Under the pieces are notes generated by a model that saw only the letters and a program-made list of their open reading frames with translations, was not told the DNA's origin and searched no databases. Below are positions 25,899 to 33,986 of a stretch of DNA of 64,000 nt, piece by piece (position 1 is the first letter of the stretch; each line of letters begins with the position of its first letter). This stretch comes from Sphingomonas sp. PAMC 26605 (GTDB lineage Bacteria; Pseudomonadota; Alphaproteobacteria; Sphingomonadales; Sphingomonadaceae): the NCBI RefSeq assembly GCF_000241485.1, contig NZ_JH584241.1, positions 1,882,787 to 1,946,786 of the forward strand, written 5' to 3'. The position numbers were made by a program, and so were the translations under genes.

Positions 25899-26801
25899 TT
25901 AAGCCGCTGTGGCAGCTTTCTTCTTCCCCATAAAGCGCAACACCAGCCGAATCGCGCCGGGCACGAACTTGGGGCGAATCAGCCGCTCGTCATAGACCGA
26001 CAAACGCCGGTCGTTTTCGGCAAGACAGATCGCCGCGAGCTCGGGGAATTCGATCTCGACGCCCAGCTCCTTCGAGCCGTTGAGCGTGAAATTGTTCTCC
26101 TGTGCCTTGGTGTTGTCCTCGCCCATGCCCTTGGCCATGTCGATCCGTTCCCAGATCAGCGCGATCCACACCGCCCACACCTTGAGCTCGAACCACGGAC
26201 GGCGCCACAGCGGCATAGTGCGGCGGTGCCACGCGACCCAGTTGACGAAGAACAGGATGTGCCGTCCTTCCTCGCGCATCACCGGCTCGAACGTCTCGAC
26301 CAGTTCCTCGGGGAAGAAGCCGGTGTCCTTGGCGATCTTGAACAGCCCGAAGCCGAAAAAGCTGTCGATGCACTCGGAAAAGCCCGTCCGCATGAAGGCG
26401 AACTCGGGGTCGCGCGGGCGCTTATACTCTTCCTCGGGCTGGAGCTCGATGCCGTAGAAGGTGACCATGTCGGCGAGCACGATCTTGTGGCGGCTCTCCT
26501 CGTACGCATTCATGTCGATCGCGTCGCGCAGCAGCGGATCGGCGATCTGCTCGCCATAGGTCTTGACGTTCATGCCCGCGCGACCCTCGGTCGCGACCGC
26601 GATGTCCCAGATCGGCAGCGACACGATCCGCTGCCGCGTTTCCTCGTCGATCACCGGCCAGTCGATCAGCGCGGGGCGATACGGATCGTGCGTGTCGAGC
26701 ATGGTGCGGCAGAACAAGGTCTTGTGCGCATCACTGCCGAGCGGGACGCGCGCGCCGGGGGCGGGGCCGGCGGGGGCCATGGATTTGGGGATGAAGTTCA
26801 T
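25899..26801 (-). CDS. Ferritin-like diiron protein embedded in the hopanoid cluster
   Basis: This 300-residue protein has the glutamate-histidine pattern of a carboxylate-bridged diiron four-helix bundle: E72, E102xxH105 (EESRH), E143 and E178xxH181 (EEGRH). It has one hydrophobic stretch near 205-220 (WAVWIALIWE) and a basic C terminus, suggesting membrane association. It lies 14 bases after hpnK in the hpnI-hpnJ-hpnK strand group. Diiron proteins of this kind include hydroxylases, N-oxygenases and simple ferritin-like storage proteins. A role in modifying hopanoids is suggested by position only. No signal peptide is seen. Confidence 0.8.
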   Translation of the reverse strand: MNFIPKSMAPAGPAPGARVPLGSDAHKTLFCRTMLDTHDPYRPALIDWPVIDEETRQRIVSLPIWDIAVATEGRAGMNVKTYGEQIADPLLRDAIDMNAYEESRHKIVLADMVTFYGIELQPEEEYKRPRDPEFAFMRTGFSECIDSFFGFGLFKIAKDTGFFPEELVETFEPVMREEGRHILFFVNWVAWHRRTMPLWRRPWFELKVWAVWIALIWERIDMAKGMGEDNTKAQENNFTLNGSKELGVEIEFPELAAICLAENDRRLSVYDERLIRPKFVPGAIRLVLRFMGKKKAATAA

Positions 26802-26815
26802 CGGGTCTCTCCCGG

Positions 26816-27640
26816 TTACAAATCGGCGAAACGCGCAAGGGTTATACCACGCTCGACGACGATCGCGCGCGCGTTGGAATCGAGCAGGGCGGCGAATTCG
26901 GCCTCGTATTGATAGCCCGGCGCCGAGAGTGGATAGGGGCCGGTGGCGGGGTGGAGATAGATTTCGCTGACGCCCTCGGGCAGATGCGCGAGCACGCCGC
27001 GCAGCCGCTCGGCATGCATCGCGCCCGACCAGGCAAGACCGAAGACGCGGTCGGGAACCTTGACCCCGCGCTTGCGCGCCGCGACCTGGACGAGCTTGGC
27101 AAAGGGGCGGGCGATGTCGACGCCGCCGACGGGCTCGAACTTCGCCAGCGTCGTGCGATCCTCGATCGGCGCGCGCATCGCCGTCATGCCGTGCCGCAAG
27201 CCGACGTCGAGCAGCACGCCGGCGATCACCGGGTGCATGTGCATGTGCTTGTGCGTGTTGACGTGATCGAGCGGCAGGCCGGTCGCTTCGAACAGCGCGA
27301 ATTGCGCTTCGATCTCGGCCTCGAGCTGGCGGCGGACCGATTTCAGCCCGACGAGTTTCAGCGCGACCGGAAGCGACTCGATCCGGAACGCGCCATTGGC
27401 ATCGACCAGATCGGGGATTTGCGCCGGCGAGAGCGCGGGCGGCGTCTCGGCGAGCGCGACGTGCAGCCCGACCCCGAGCGTCGGTGTCCGCCGCGCGCGC
27501 TCGACCGCGTCCGCCGCGCCTGCGCCCGTGACCATCAGGCTGGTGACGGTCAGCACGCCTTCGCGATGCGCCTGCTCGACCGCGGCGTTGACCTCGGTCG
27601 AGACGCCGAAATCGTCGGCGGTGATGATCGCTATTTTCAC
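26816..27640 (-). CDS. hpnK: Hopanoid biosynthesis deacetylase HpnK
   Basis: HpnK is a YdjC/ChbG-family polysaccharide deacetylase-like enzyme that removes the acetyl group from N-acetylglucosaminyl-bacteriohopanetetrol made by HpnI. The 274-residue product carries the family metal-binding motifs: TADDFG at about 7-12 and HVNTHKHMHMHP in the middle, and ends with LHPATGPYP-type segments. The GTG at 27640 is chosen because it gives VKIAIITADDFG at the N terminus and forms a GTGA overlap with the preceding small ORF. The frame is open further upstream without homology. Confidence 0.92.
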   Translation of the reverse strand: MKIAIITADDFGVSTEVNAAVEQAHREGVLTVTSLMVTGAGAADAVERARRTPTLGVGLHVALAETPPALSPAQIPDLVDANGAFRIESLPVALKLVGLKSVRRQLEAEIEAQFALFEATGLPLDHVNTHKHMHMHPVIAGVLLDVGLRHGMTAMRAPIEDRTTLAKFEPVGGVDIARPFAKLVQVAARKRGVKVPDRVFGLAWSGAMHAERLRGVLAHLPEGVSEIYLHPATGPYPLSAPGYQYEAEFAALLDSNARAIVVERGITLARFADL

Positions 27641-27834
27641 GCCGGCGCGAAGCCGTAGAACACCGGGTCGGCGAGCACCGCGTCGGCGACGTTCTGCGGG
27701 TTGGGCACGGCGATGCGGCGCAGCAGCGCGATCATCGCGCCGCGGTCGCGCGCGCGCACCGCGTCTTCCCACAGTTCCGTCCGGCCCGTCGCGGCGAGCC
27801 GCTCATTGACCGTCATTCCTGCCAGTGTCGTCAT
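27637..27834 (-). CDS. Small conserved-looking ORF coupled to hpnK
   Basis: This 65-residue ORF (MTTLAGMTVNERLAATG...) is leucine- and alanine-rich with regularly spaced charges and ends DPVFYGFAPA. It contains no signal peptide or long hydrophobic stretch. Its stop codon overlaps the hpnK GTG start (GTGA), so translation of the two is coupled, which supports its being real. The start is uncertain between ATG 27834, ATG 27816 and GTG 27846, none with a strong ribosome site. I do not recognise the family. It lies between hpnJ and hpnK. Confidence 0.55.
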   Translation of the reverse strand: MTTLAGMTVNERLAATGRTELWEDAVRARDRGAMIALLRRIAVPNPQNVADAVLADPVFYGFAPA

Positions 27835-27928
27835 AGCCAGAACCACATTCTACTCTTCGGGAAGCCGGCCCCGTTCGCCCCGCACCGTTTCGACGGGCGC
27901 AGCCGGCACGGGCCTGTCCCCGCCCTTG

Positions 27929-29353
27929 TTACGCGGGCTCTTTGCGGCGGCGCAGGAAGTCGAAGAATTCGACGCCTTCGCGCAGGCGGCGCTTCATCAT
28001 CTGCCAGTCGGTCAGCATCTCGCGGACGATGTCCCAGATCTTCGACGGGCGGAAATAGAAGCGCTTGTAGAACTCCTCGACCTTGTCGAAGATCAGCGCC
28101 GAGGGGAGATGCGGGTAGGACAGCTGCGCGATCTGCGTGCCGCCGTCGGTCAGCAGATGGTCGCCACCGTCGAACCAATTGTTCTCGACCGCCTGCTTGT
28201 AGAGGAACGTCCCCGGATAGGGCGCCGCGAGCGAGACCTGGATCGTGTGCGGATCGATCTCCTTGGCGTAGTTGATCGTCTCCTCGATCGTCTCTTCGGT
28301 CTCGCCCGGGAGCCCCAGGATGAAGGTGCCGTGGATGACGATGCCGAGTTCGTGGCAATCCTTGGTGAACTGCCGCGCGACATCGACGCGCAGGCCCTTC
28401 TTGATGTTGTGCAGGATCTGCTGGTTGCCGCTCTCATAGCCGACGAGCAGCAGGCGCAGGCCGTTGTCCTTGAGGATCTTCAGCGTCTTGTACGGCACGT
28501 TGGCCTTGGCGTTGCACGACCAGGTCACGCCCAATTTGCCGAGCTCGATCGCGAGCTCTTCGACGCGCGGGAGGTTGTCGGTCAGCGTGTCGTCGTCGAA
28601 GAAGATTTCCTTGTTCTGCGGGAAAGCCTCCATCACGTACTTCACTTCCTCGATCACATGGCCGATCGAGCGCGTGCGGTAGTTATGCCCGCCGACGGTC
28701 TGTGGCCACAGGCAGAAGGTGCAGCGGCTCTTGCAGCCGCGGCCGGTGTAGAACGAGACATAGGGGTGGAGCAGATAGCCGCCGAAATACTTCTCCATCT
28801 GCAGATCGCGCTTGTAGATCGGCGAGACGAAGGGGAGGCTGTCCATGTCCTCGATGACCTTGCGGTCCTTGTTGTGGATGATCGCGCCGTCATCGTCGCG
28901 CCACGAAATGCCCTCGACTTCGCGCAGCGGCATGCCGTTGGCGACATCGACGATCGTGAAGTCGAACTCGTTGCGCGCGACGAAGTCGATCGCGGTCGAG
29001 GTCTCGAGCACCTTGGTCGATTCGACCGCGGCCTTGGCGCCGATGAAGCCGATCTTGATGCGCGGGTTGCGCTGCTTGATCAGCTCGGCGGTGTGGACGT
29101 CCTGGCGGAACGACGGGGTCGAGGTGTGGAGAATGACGAGGTCGCGCTCGTCCATCTCATGCGCGATGTCGTCCCACGACTGATCGTGCGCGGGGGCGTC
29201 GATCAGTTTCGAGCCTTCGACCATCGCGGCGGGCTGGGCGAGCCAGGTCGGATACCAGAACGACTTCACTTCGCGCTTCATCTGATAGCGCGCGCCGGCA
29301 CCGCCGTCATAGCCGTCGAAGGAAGGTGCCTGGAGAAAAAGGGTCCGCAACAT
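27929..29353 (-). CDS. hpnJ: Hopanoid biosynthesis radical SAM protein HpnJ
   Basis: HpnJ is a B12-binding-domain radical SAM enzyme that converts the glucosaminyl group on bacteriohopanetetrol to the cyclitol ether. The 474-residue product has a cobalamin-binding-like N-terminal domain (LVILHTSTPSFRQD region) and the iron-sulfur motif C207xxxC211xxC214 (RGCKSRCTFC), followed by FFDDDTLTDNLPRV and GTFILGLPGETEETI segments characteristic of the family. It begins 3 bases after hpnI and ends 94 bases before the small ORF. The cyclitol function follows from work on other hopanoid producers, not from this sequence. Confidence 0.94.
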   Translation of the reverse strand: MLRTLFLQAPSFDGYDGGAGARYQMKREVKSFWYPTWLAQPAAMVEGSKLIDAPAHDQSWDDIAHEMDERDLVILHTSTPSFRQDVHTAELIKQRNPRIKIGFIGAKAAVESTKVLETSTAIDFVARNEFDFTIVDVANGMPLREVEGISWRDDDGAIIHNKDRKVIEDMDSLPFVSPIYKRDLQMEKYFGGYLLHPYVSFYTGRGCKSRCTFCLWPQTVGGHNYRTRSIGHVIEEVKYVMEAFPQNKEIFFDDDTLTDNLPRVEELAIELGKLGVTWSCNAKANVPYKTLKILKDNGLRLLLVGYESGNQQILHNIKKGLRVDVARQFTKDCHELGIVIHGTFILGLPGETEETIEETINYAKEIDPHTIQVSLAAPYPGTFLYKQAVENNWFDGGDHLLTDGGTQIAQLSYPHLPSALIFDKVEEFYKRFYFRPSKIWDIVREMLTDWQMMKRRLREGVEFFDFLRRRKEPA

Positions 29354-29356
29354 CGT

Positions 29357-30514
29357 TCAGTGCTCCGTGGCCGCTACGATGCGGCCGTCCTGCTTCATTG
29401 TAAGGGTCGCCCCGCGCCAATCAACCGACCGGACGAAGAAGCTGGCGATATAGACCGCAAAAGCGGCGAAATCATGCAGCAACGCGATTCCGAACGACGC
29501 GACCGGTCTCCCTACCGCTGCATCGACGCTTCGCACAACCACCCAGCGCGCGAAAATTGCTGCAAGTGCGAGGATGAGCCCGGCGGCGGGCCAATAGAGC
29601 GCGGCCAGTACCGCGACGGGGAGCGGCAGGCCGACGATGCTGCCGACATAGGGCCAGAAGGTCAGATCGCGCACCGTCGCGGCCCAGCGCAGCTCGTGGC
29701 GCCATACGGCGCGGGCGCTGTCTTCGTCGCAGGCATGGGTGACGAGCATCGGCGGGACCGCGACTTGAAGGCCGAGCGCGCGCACGCTTTCGCCGATCGT
29801 ATAATCGTCGGCCAGCACGTCGGCGAAGCGCGCGAAGCCGCCGATCGCGTCGAGCGTCTCGCGCCGCAGCGCGATCGTCGAGCCCATGCACGGCGTCGCG
29901 AGCCGCTTGGCGACGCCGAAGGTCGCGCCGAGCAGGAATTGATAGCTGACGCCGGCGGCGGCCATAAGCGACCAGAAGCCGGCGTCGCCGCGCCCGCGAT
30001 AGAGGCAGGTCACGGCTCCGACGCCGGGCGCATCGAGCGCCGCGAGCAGCTGCGCGAGATAATCGGGCGCGACCGCGATATCGCTGTCGCTGAGGATCAC
30101 GATCGGGTGGCGCGCCACGCGGTCCATGTTGATCAGGTTCGACAGCTTGCCGCTCGCGCCGTGGACGGTGGCGTCGATGACGAGGTCGATATCCGCTTGC
30201 GGGTGCGCTGCCTTGAGCGCGGCGACCACGCCGATCGCGGGATCGTCCGCACGCTGCACGCCGAGGACAAGCTGAACGGGGCCGTCGTGCGTCTGTGCGA
30301 GGAAGGTCGCGAGGTTGTCGAACAGCCGCGGCTCGGCGCCGTAGAGCGGCTTGAGGAGGGTGACGGCTTCGTTGCGCACCGGCGCGGGGTGGTGCGCGCC
30401 GAAGAAGCGGCGGAACGTGCGCGCGGAGACGAGCAGGAAGCCGATCCCGCATGCGGCGAGCGCAATCGCCAGCCAGCCGAGCGCTGTGCCGATGAGGAAT
30501 GGGAAATGCTGCAC
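29357..30514 (-). CDS. hpnI: Hopanoid glycosyltransferase HpnI
   Basis: HpnI is a membrane-bound GT2 glycosyltransferase that transfers N-acetylglucosamine to bacteriohopanetetrol. The 385-residue protein has one N-terminal membrane helix (about 10-30), a GT-A domain with the conserved NEAVTLLKPLYG start, the metal-binding ILSDSDIAV (about 139-147), a CMGSTIALRR segment and a DDYTIGESV catalytic region, followed by helices near 295-345. It begins the hpnI-hpnJ-(small ORF)-hpnK-diiron gene order on the minus strand, 3 bases before hpnJ. Its upstream region is shared with divergent hpnA and filled by palindromic elements. Confidence 0.92.
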   Translation of the reverse strand: MQHFPFLIGTALGWLAIALAACGIGFLLVSARTFRRFFGAHHPAPVRNEAVTLLKPLYGAEPRLFDNLATFLAQTHDGPVQLVLGVQRADDPAIGVVAALKAAHPQADIDLVIDATVHGASGKLSNLINMDRVARHPIVILSDSDIAVAPDYLAQLLAALDAPGVGAVTCLYRGRGDAGFWSLMAAAGVSYQFLLGATFGVAKRLATPCMGSTIALRRETLDAIGGFARFADVLADDYTIGESVRALGLQVAVPPMLVTHACDEDSARAVWRHELRWAATVRDLTFWPYVGSIVGLPLPVAVLAALYWPAAGLILALAAIFARWVVVRSVDAAVGRPVASFGIALLHDFAAFAVYIASFFVRSVDWRGATLTMKQDGRIVAATEH

Positions 30515-30596
30515 GATGATCGCCCTTACGCTGCCGGACAGGGGCGGGCTAGGCGGTGGGCGGGTGAAAAGCGCGTCATGTCCTTGCGCTTCCCGC

Positions 30597-30703
30597 CGTC
30601 ACCCCGGCCTTGTGCCGGGGCCCACCGGGCAACGACGCTGTGTATTGACGTCCCGGCCTGCGCGCGCGTCGCGGTGGACCCCGGCACAAGGCCGGGGTGA
30701 CGG
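30597..30703. repeat. Type A palindromic repeat, copy 4
   Basis: This roughly 107-base inverted repeat (CGTCACCCCGGCC...GGCCGGGGTGACGG) has a centre longer than in the other type A copies. It lies in the divergent hpnI/hpnA intergenic region, 82 bases from the hpnI start, with a second palindromic element immediately to its right. Confidence 0.85.
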
Positions 30704-30717
30704 CGAGCGGCATTTCA

Positions 30718-30848
30718 TCCTCCCCCGCTAGGGGGAGGTGGCAGCCGCAGGCTGACGGAGGGGGCGGAAGCGCGGCGCCCTAGCATTGAGCGCTCGCTTG
30801 CCTCCCCCTCCGGCGCATACGCGCCACCTCCCCCTGGCGGGGGAGGAT
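30718..30848. repeat. Type B-like palindromic repeat in the hpnI/hpnA intergenic region
   Basis: Left arm TCCTCCCCCGCTAGGGGGAG plus GTGGC (starting 30718) pairs with GCCACCTCCCC plus TGGCGGGGGAGGA ending at 30848. There is one mismatch in the terminal hairpin loop region. The interior carries shorter inverted segments (GAGGGGGCGGAAGCG and CGCTTGCCTCCCCCTC-like). It lacks the GGGTCGGCC box of the other type B elements, so it is a related but separate subclass. Confidence 0.8.
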
Positions 30849-30872
30849 TGCCGGGGAACGCATCGCGGAGGT

Positions 30873-30900
30873 TTGACTGGACGCCGCGGCGTTCTACAGC
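30873..30900 (+). promoter_or_regulatory. Candidate promoter of the hpnA-hpnG operon
   Basis: TTGACT (30873-30878) is followed after 16 bases by TACAGC (30895-30900), only 19 bases before the hpnA GTG. The -10 match is weak. It is the best candidate in the short space left between the palindromic element ending near 30848 and the start of hpnA. Confidence 0.3.
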
Positions 30901-30919
30901 GCGGCGGCAAGGAGATACG

Positions 30920-31918
30920 GTGGCGGACGCAGACATCATACTCGTGACCGGGGTTTCGGGCTTCGTCGGTTCGGCGGTCGCGCTCAAGCTCGCCGAATCG
31001 GGCGCGCGCGTGCGCGGGCTGGTGCGCGCGAGCAGCGCACGGACCAACCTCCGCGCTTTCCCCGGCGAGCTGGTCGAGGGCGATGCGCGCGATCCCGTGG
31101 CGATGGCGCGGGCGATGGCGGGGGCACGCCAGCTCTATCACGTCGCCGCCGACTATCGCATCTGGGCGCGCGATCCCGAGGAGATCGTCCGCAACAACCG
31201 CGCGAGCACCGCGGCGGTGATGGAGGCGGCGCTTGCCGCCGGGGTCGAGCGGATCGTCTATACCAGCAGCGTCGCGACCTTGCTGCCTGATCATGGCCGC
31301 CCGTCCGATGAGACTCGCCCCGCAACGCCCGAGCAGGCGGTCGGCGCCTACAAGCGCAGCAAGGTGGTCGCCGAGCGGCTGGTCGAGGCGATGGTCGCTA
31401 CGCAGGGGCTCCCCGCGGTGATCGTCAATCCCTCGACGCCGATCGGCCCGCGCGATGCGCGCCCGACGCCGACCGGGCGGATCATCGTCGAGGCGGCGAG
31501 CGGGCGGATGCCGGCGTTCGTCGAGAGCGGGCTCAACCTCGTCCATGTCGACGACGTCGCCGACGGGCATATCGCGGCGATGGCCAGGGGGCGGATCGGC
31601 GAGCGCTATGTGCTCGGCGGGCAGGATGTGGCGTTGCGCGATATGCTGGCGAGCGTGGCGGGGATCGTCGGGCGCAAGCCGCCGACGGTGCGGATTCCCC
31701 GCGCACCGCTGTTTCCGCTGGCGTGGGTCAATGAGCAGGTTGCGCGGGTGACGGGCAAGGACCCGTTCCTGACGCTCGATTCGCTGCGGATGGCGGCGCA
31801 CGACATGTATTATTCGAGCGCAAAGGCCGAGTCCGAGCTGGGCTATCGCGCGCGGCCGTACCGGGAGGCGCTCGCCGAGGCGATCGCGTGGTTCGCGCAG
31901 GCGGGGATGCTGGCGTGA
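30920..31918 (+). CDS. hpnA: Hopanoid-associated NAD-dependent epimerase HpnA
   Basis: HpnA is an extended short-chain dehydrogenase conserved in hopanoid operons, with a proposed role in sugar-nucleotide or side-chain oxidoreduction that is not settled. The 332-residue product has the nucleotide-binding motif TGVSGFVGSA near residue 10 and an SSVATLL segment, with the tyrosine-lysine pair in AYKRSK (about 151-157). A GTG at 30920 preceded by AAGGAGA is chosen as start; the frame is open upstream to 30848. It begins a seven-gene operon, and its stop overlaps the hpnB start as GTGA. Confidence 0.93.
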   Translation: MADADIILVTGVSGFVGSAVALKLAESGARVRGLVRASSARTNLRAFPGELVEGDARDPVAMARAMAGARQLYHVAADYRIWARDPEEIVRNNRASTAAVMEAALAAGVERIVYTSSVATLLPDHGRPSDETRPATPEQAVGAYKRSKVVAERLVEAMVATQGLPAVIVNPSTPIGPRDARPTPTGRIIVEAASGRMPAFVESGLNLVHVDDVADGHIAAMARGRIGERYVLGGQDVALRDMLASVAGIVGRKPPTVRIPRAPLFPLAWVNEQVARVTGKDPFLTLDSLRMAAHDMYYSSAKAESELGYRARPYREALAEAIAWFAQAGMLA

Positions 31919-33141
31919 TCGTGCTGGGTGTTGCGCTGGCGTCGCTGGCGATCTGGCTGGTGCTGGTGTTCGCGCGCGACGGGTTTTGGCTGACAAGGGA
32001 GCGCGACTCGCTTCCTCCCCTCCCTGGAAGGGAGGGGGCGGGGGTGGGTTGGCCTAATGCGGGCGTCGACCTCTCCACGGGCCGACCCACCCCCAGCCCC
32101 TCCCTTTCAGGGAGGGGAGCAGCAGGGGATTGGCCGTCGGTCACGGCAATCGTTCCGGCGCGGGACGAGGCCGATGTGATCGCGCGGTCGATCGGGAGTC
32201 TGGCCGCGCAGGACTATCCCGGCGATTTTCGCATCGTGCTGGTCGATGATTCGAGCAGCGACGGCACCGCCGATATCGCGCGCGCGCTTGGATCAGAGCG
32301 GCTGAGTATCGTCTCCGGCGCCCCCCTCGCGCCCGGCTGGACCGGCAAGCTCTGGGCCGTCTCGCAAGGCATCGCCGCCGCGGGCGACGCGCCCGATTAC
32401 CTCCTCCTCACCGACGCCGACATCGCGCACGCCCCCGACACGCTGCGCAGCCTAATCGCCCGCGCGGTCGAGGACGACCGCGTGCTCGTCTCGCTGATGG
32501 CGCGGCTGCGCTGCGACAGCCTCGCCGAGCGCGCGCTGATCCCGGCGTTCGTCTGGTTCTTCCAGATGCTCTACCCGTTCGCCACTGTAAACCGCCGCGG
32601 GCGCGGTCTCGGTGCCGCCGCCGGGGGCGTCATGCTGGTCGAGCGCCGCGCGCTCGAAGCGGCGGGCGGCATCGCCGCTGTCCGCTCGGCGCTGATCGAC
32701 GATTGCGCGTTCGGCGCGCTGCTCAAGACGCAAGGCGCGGTGTGGCTCGGGCTGACCGACCGCGCGCTGAGCATCCGGCGCTACGACAGCTGGGGCTCGG
32801 TCGCGGCGATGATCTCGCGCTCGGCCTATGCCCAGCTAGGATATTCGCCGCTGCTGCTCGCCGGCACGACGCTCGGGCTCGCGCTGACCTATCTCGCGCC
32901 GCCGGTCTTGGCGATTGCCGCGCGCGGCCCCGCACAATATGCTGCGATCGCCGCGTGGGCGCTGATGGCGCTGGCGTTCCAGCCGATGTTGCGCTTCTAC
33001 CGCCGCTCACCACTTTGGGGACTGCTCTTGCCGGCTATCGCGACTTTCTATGCTGGATGCACGCTGCTCTCGGCGTGGCAGCATATCCGCGGCCGTGGCG
33101 GGCTGTGGAAGGGCCGCGTCCAGGCGGATCTAGCGGCATGA
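31915..33141 (+). CDS. hpnB: Hopanoid glycosyltransferase HpnB with an in-frame palindromic insert
   Basis: HpnB is a GT2-type membrane glycosyltransferase of the hopanoid operon; its acceptor is not firmly established. The 408-residue product has an N-terminal helix (about 4-22), a GT-A domain with TAIVPARDEADV (from about 77), VLVDDSSSDGT and the metal motif LLTDADIAHA, plus three or more helices near 300-390. Between the first helix and the GT domain (residues about 32-70) lies a proline/glycine-rich stretch encoded by a type B repeat; this linker is absent from a normal HpnB. The start is GTG 31915, overlapping the hpnA stop. The insert probably lies in a flexible linker. Confidence 0.92.
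   Translation: MIVLGVALASLAIWLVLVFARDGFWLTRERDSLPPLPGREGAGVGWPNAGVDLSTGRPTPSPSLSGRGAAGDWPSVTAIVPARDEADVIARSIGSLAAQDYPGDFRIVLVDDSSSDGTADIARALGSERLSIVSGAPLAPGWTGKLWAVSQGIAAAGDAPDYLLLTDADIAHAPDTLRSLIARAVEDDRVLVSLMARLRCDSLAERALIPAFVWFFQMLYPFATVNRRGRGLGAAAGGVMLVERRALEAAGGIAAVRSALIDDCAFGALLKTQGAVWLGLTDRALSIRRYDSWGSVAAMISRSAYAQLGYSPLLLAGTTLGLALTYLAPPVLAIAARGPAQYAAIAAWALMALAFQPMLRFYRRSPLWGLLLPAIATFYAGCTLLSAWQHIRGRGGLWKGRVQADLAA
32015..32119. repeat. Type B palindromic repeat inside hpnB, in frame
   Basis: The left half contains CTCCCCTCCCTGGAAGGGAG and continues GGGCGGGGGTGGGTTGGCC. The right half has GGCCGACCCACCCCC followed by CCCCTCCCTTTCAGGGAGGG. The element is 105 bases, exactly 35 codons, so the hpnB reading frame is kept. 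The encoded peptide is rich in proline and glycine (PPLPGREGAGVG, SPSLSGRG). Confidence 0.88.
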
Positions 33142-33986
33142 GCGCCGCCGCCGCCGCCGATCTCGCCTCGGGCAAGGGGCATAAGGACGAGAATTTCCCC
33201 GTCGCCTCGGTCCTGCTCAAGCCCGAGCATCGCGCGCCCGTGATGGCGTTCTACCGCTTCGCGCGGGGAGCGGACGACGTGGCGGACAATCCGGCGGTCT
33301 CGGCCGACGAAAAGCTCGCGCTGCTCGGCGCGATGCGCGCGACGATCCTGGGGACGCGCGACGCCGATGTCGCGTCGGTCGCGCTGCGCACGACGATGGA
33401 GTCGCACCGGATCAGCCCGCAACACGCGCTCGATTTGCTCACCGCGTTCGAGCGCGATTGCACCGTCGACCGCTGCGCCGACTGGGCGGCGCTGATCGAC
33501 TATTGCCGCTATTCGGCGATGCCGGTCGGGCGCTACGTGCTCGACGTGCACGGCGAGGACCAGGCGACCTGGCCGGCTTCGGACGCGCTGTGCGCGGCGC
33601 TGCAGGTCATCAACCACACGCAGGACTGCGCGAAGGATTATCGCGCGATTGGCCGAGTCTATCTCCCGCTCGATCTGATGGCGCGGCACGGCGCGAGGCT
33701 CGAAGACCTCGAAAAGCCGGTCGCCTCGCCGGGCCTGCTTGCGACGATCCGCGATCTTGCCGCGCGCAGTGCGCAGTTGCTCGACGAGTCGGCCGGGTTT
33801 GCCGGGCAGATCCGCGATCGCCGCCTCGCCGTCGAAGTCGCGATCATCCACCGACTCGCGGTGAGCCTGACGCAGCGGCTCAGGACGCGCGATCCTTTGT
33901 CGCAGCGTGTCCACCACCGCCCATATGAGGCGCTTGGCCTCGCGGCGTTGGCGGCGGCGTCGCAAGTGGTTAAGGGGCGGGGATGA
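33138..33986 (+). CDS. hpnC: Squalene biosynthesis protein HpnC
   Basis: HpnC converts presqualene diphosphate to hydroxysqualene, the second step of the HpnC-HpnD-HpnE route to squalene. The 282-residue protein has the trans-isoprenyl synthase fold: the first aspartate motif as GADDVADN, and the second region as NHTQDCAKDYRAIGRVYLP. The ATG at 33138 overlaps the hpnB stop by 4 bases (ATGA) and follows a GGATC-type region. The N-terminal segment includes SGKGHKDENFP, common to HpnC. No membrane anchor is seen. Confidence 0.93.
   Translation: MSAAAAADLASGKGHKDENFPVASVLLKPEHRAPVMAFYRFARGADDVADNPAVSADEKLALLGAMRATILGTRDADVASVALRTTMESHRISPQHALDLLTAFERDCTVDRCADWAALIDYCRYSAMPVGRYVLDVHGEDQATWPASDALCAALQVINHTQDCAKDYRAIGRVYLPLDLMARHGARLEDLEKPVASPGLLATIRDLAARSAQLLDESAGFAGQIRDRRLAVEVAIIHRLAVSLTQRLRTRDPLSQRVHHRPYEALGLAALAAASQVVKGRG

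Noticed and set aside
27701..30700. A 999-codon open frame on the plus strand opposite hpnJ and hpnI
   Set aside because: It is antisense to well-matched hopanoid genes and its translation is arginine-, aspartate- and glutamate-rich, as expected for the reverse frame of GC-rich codons. No family features were seen.
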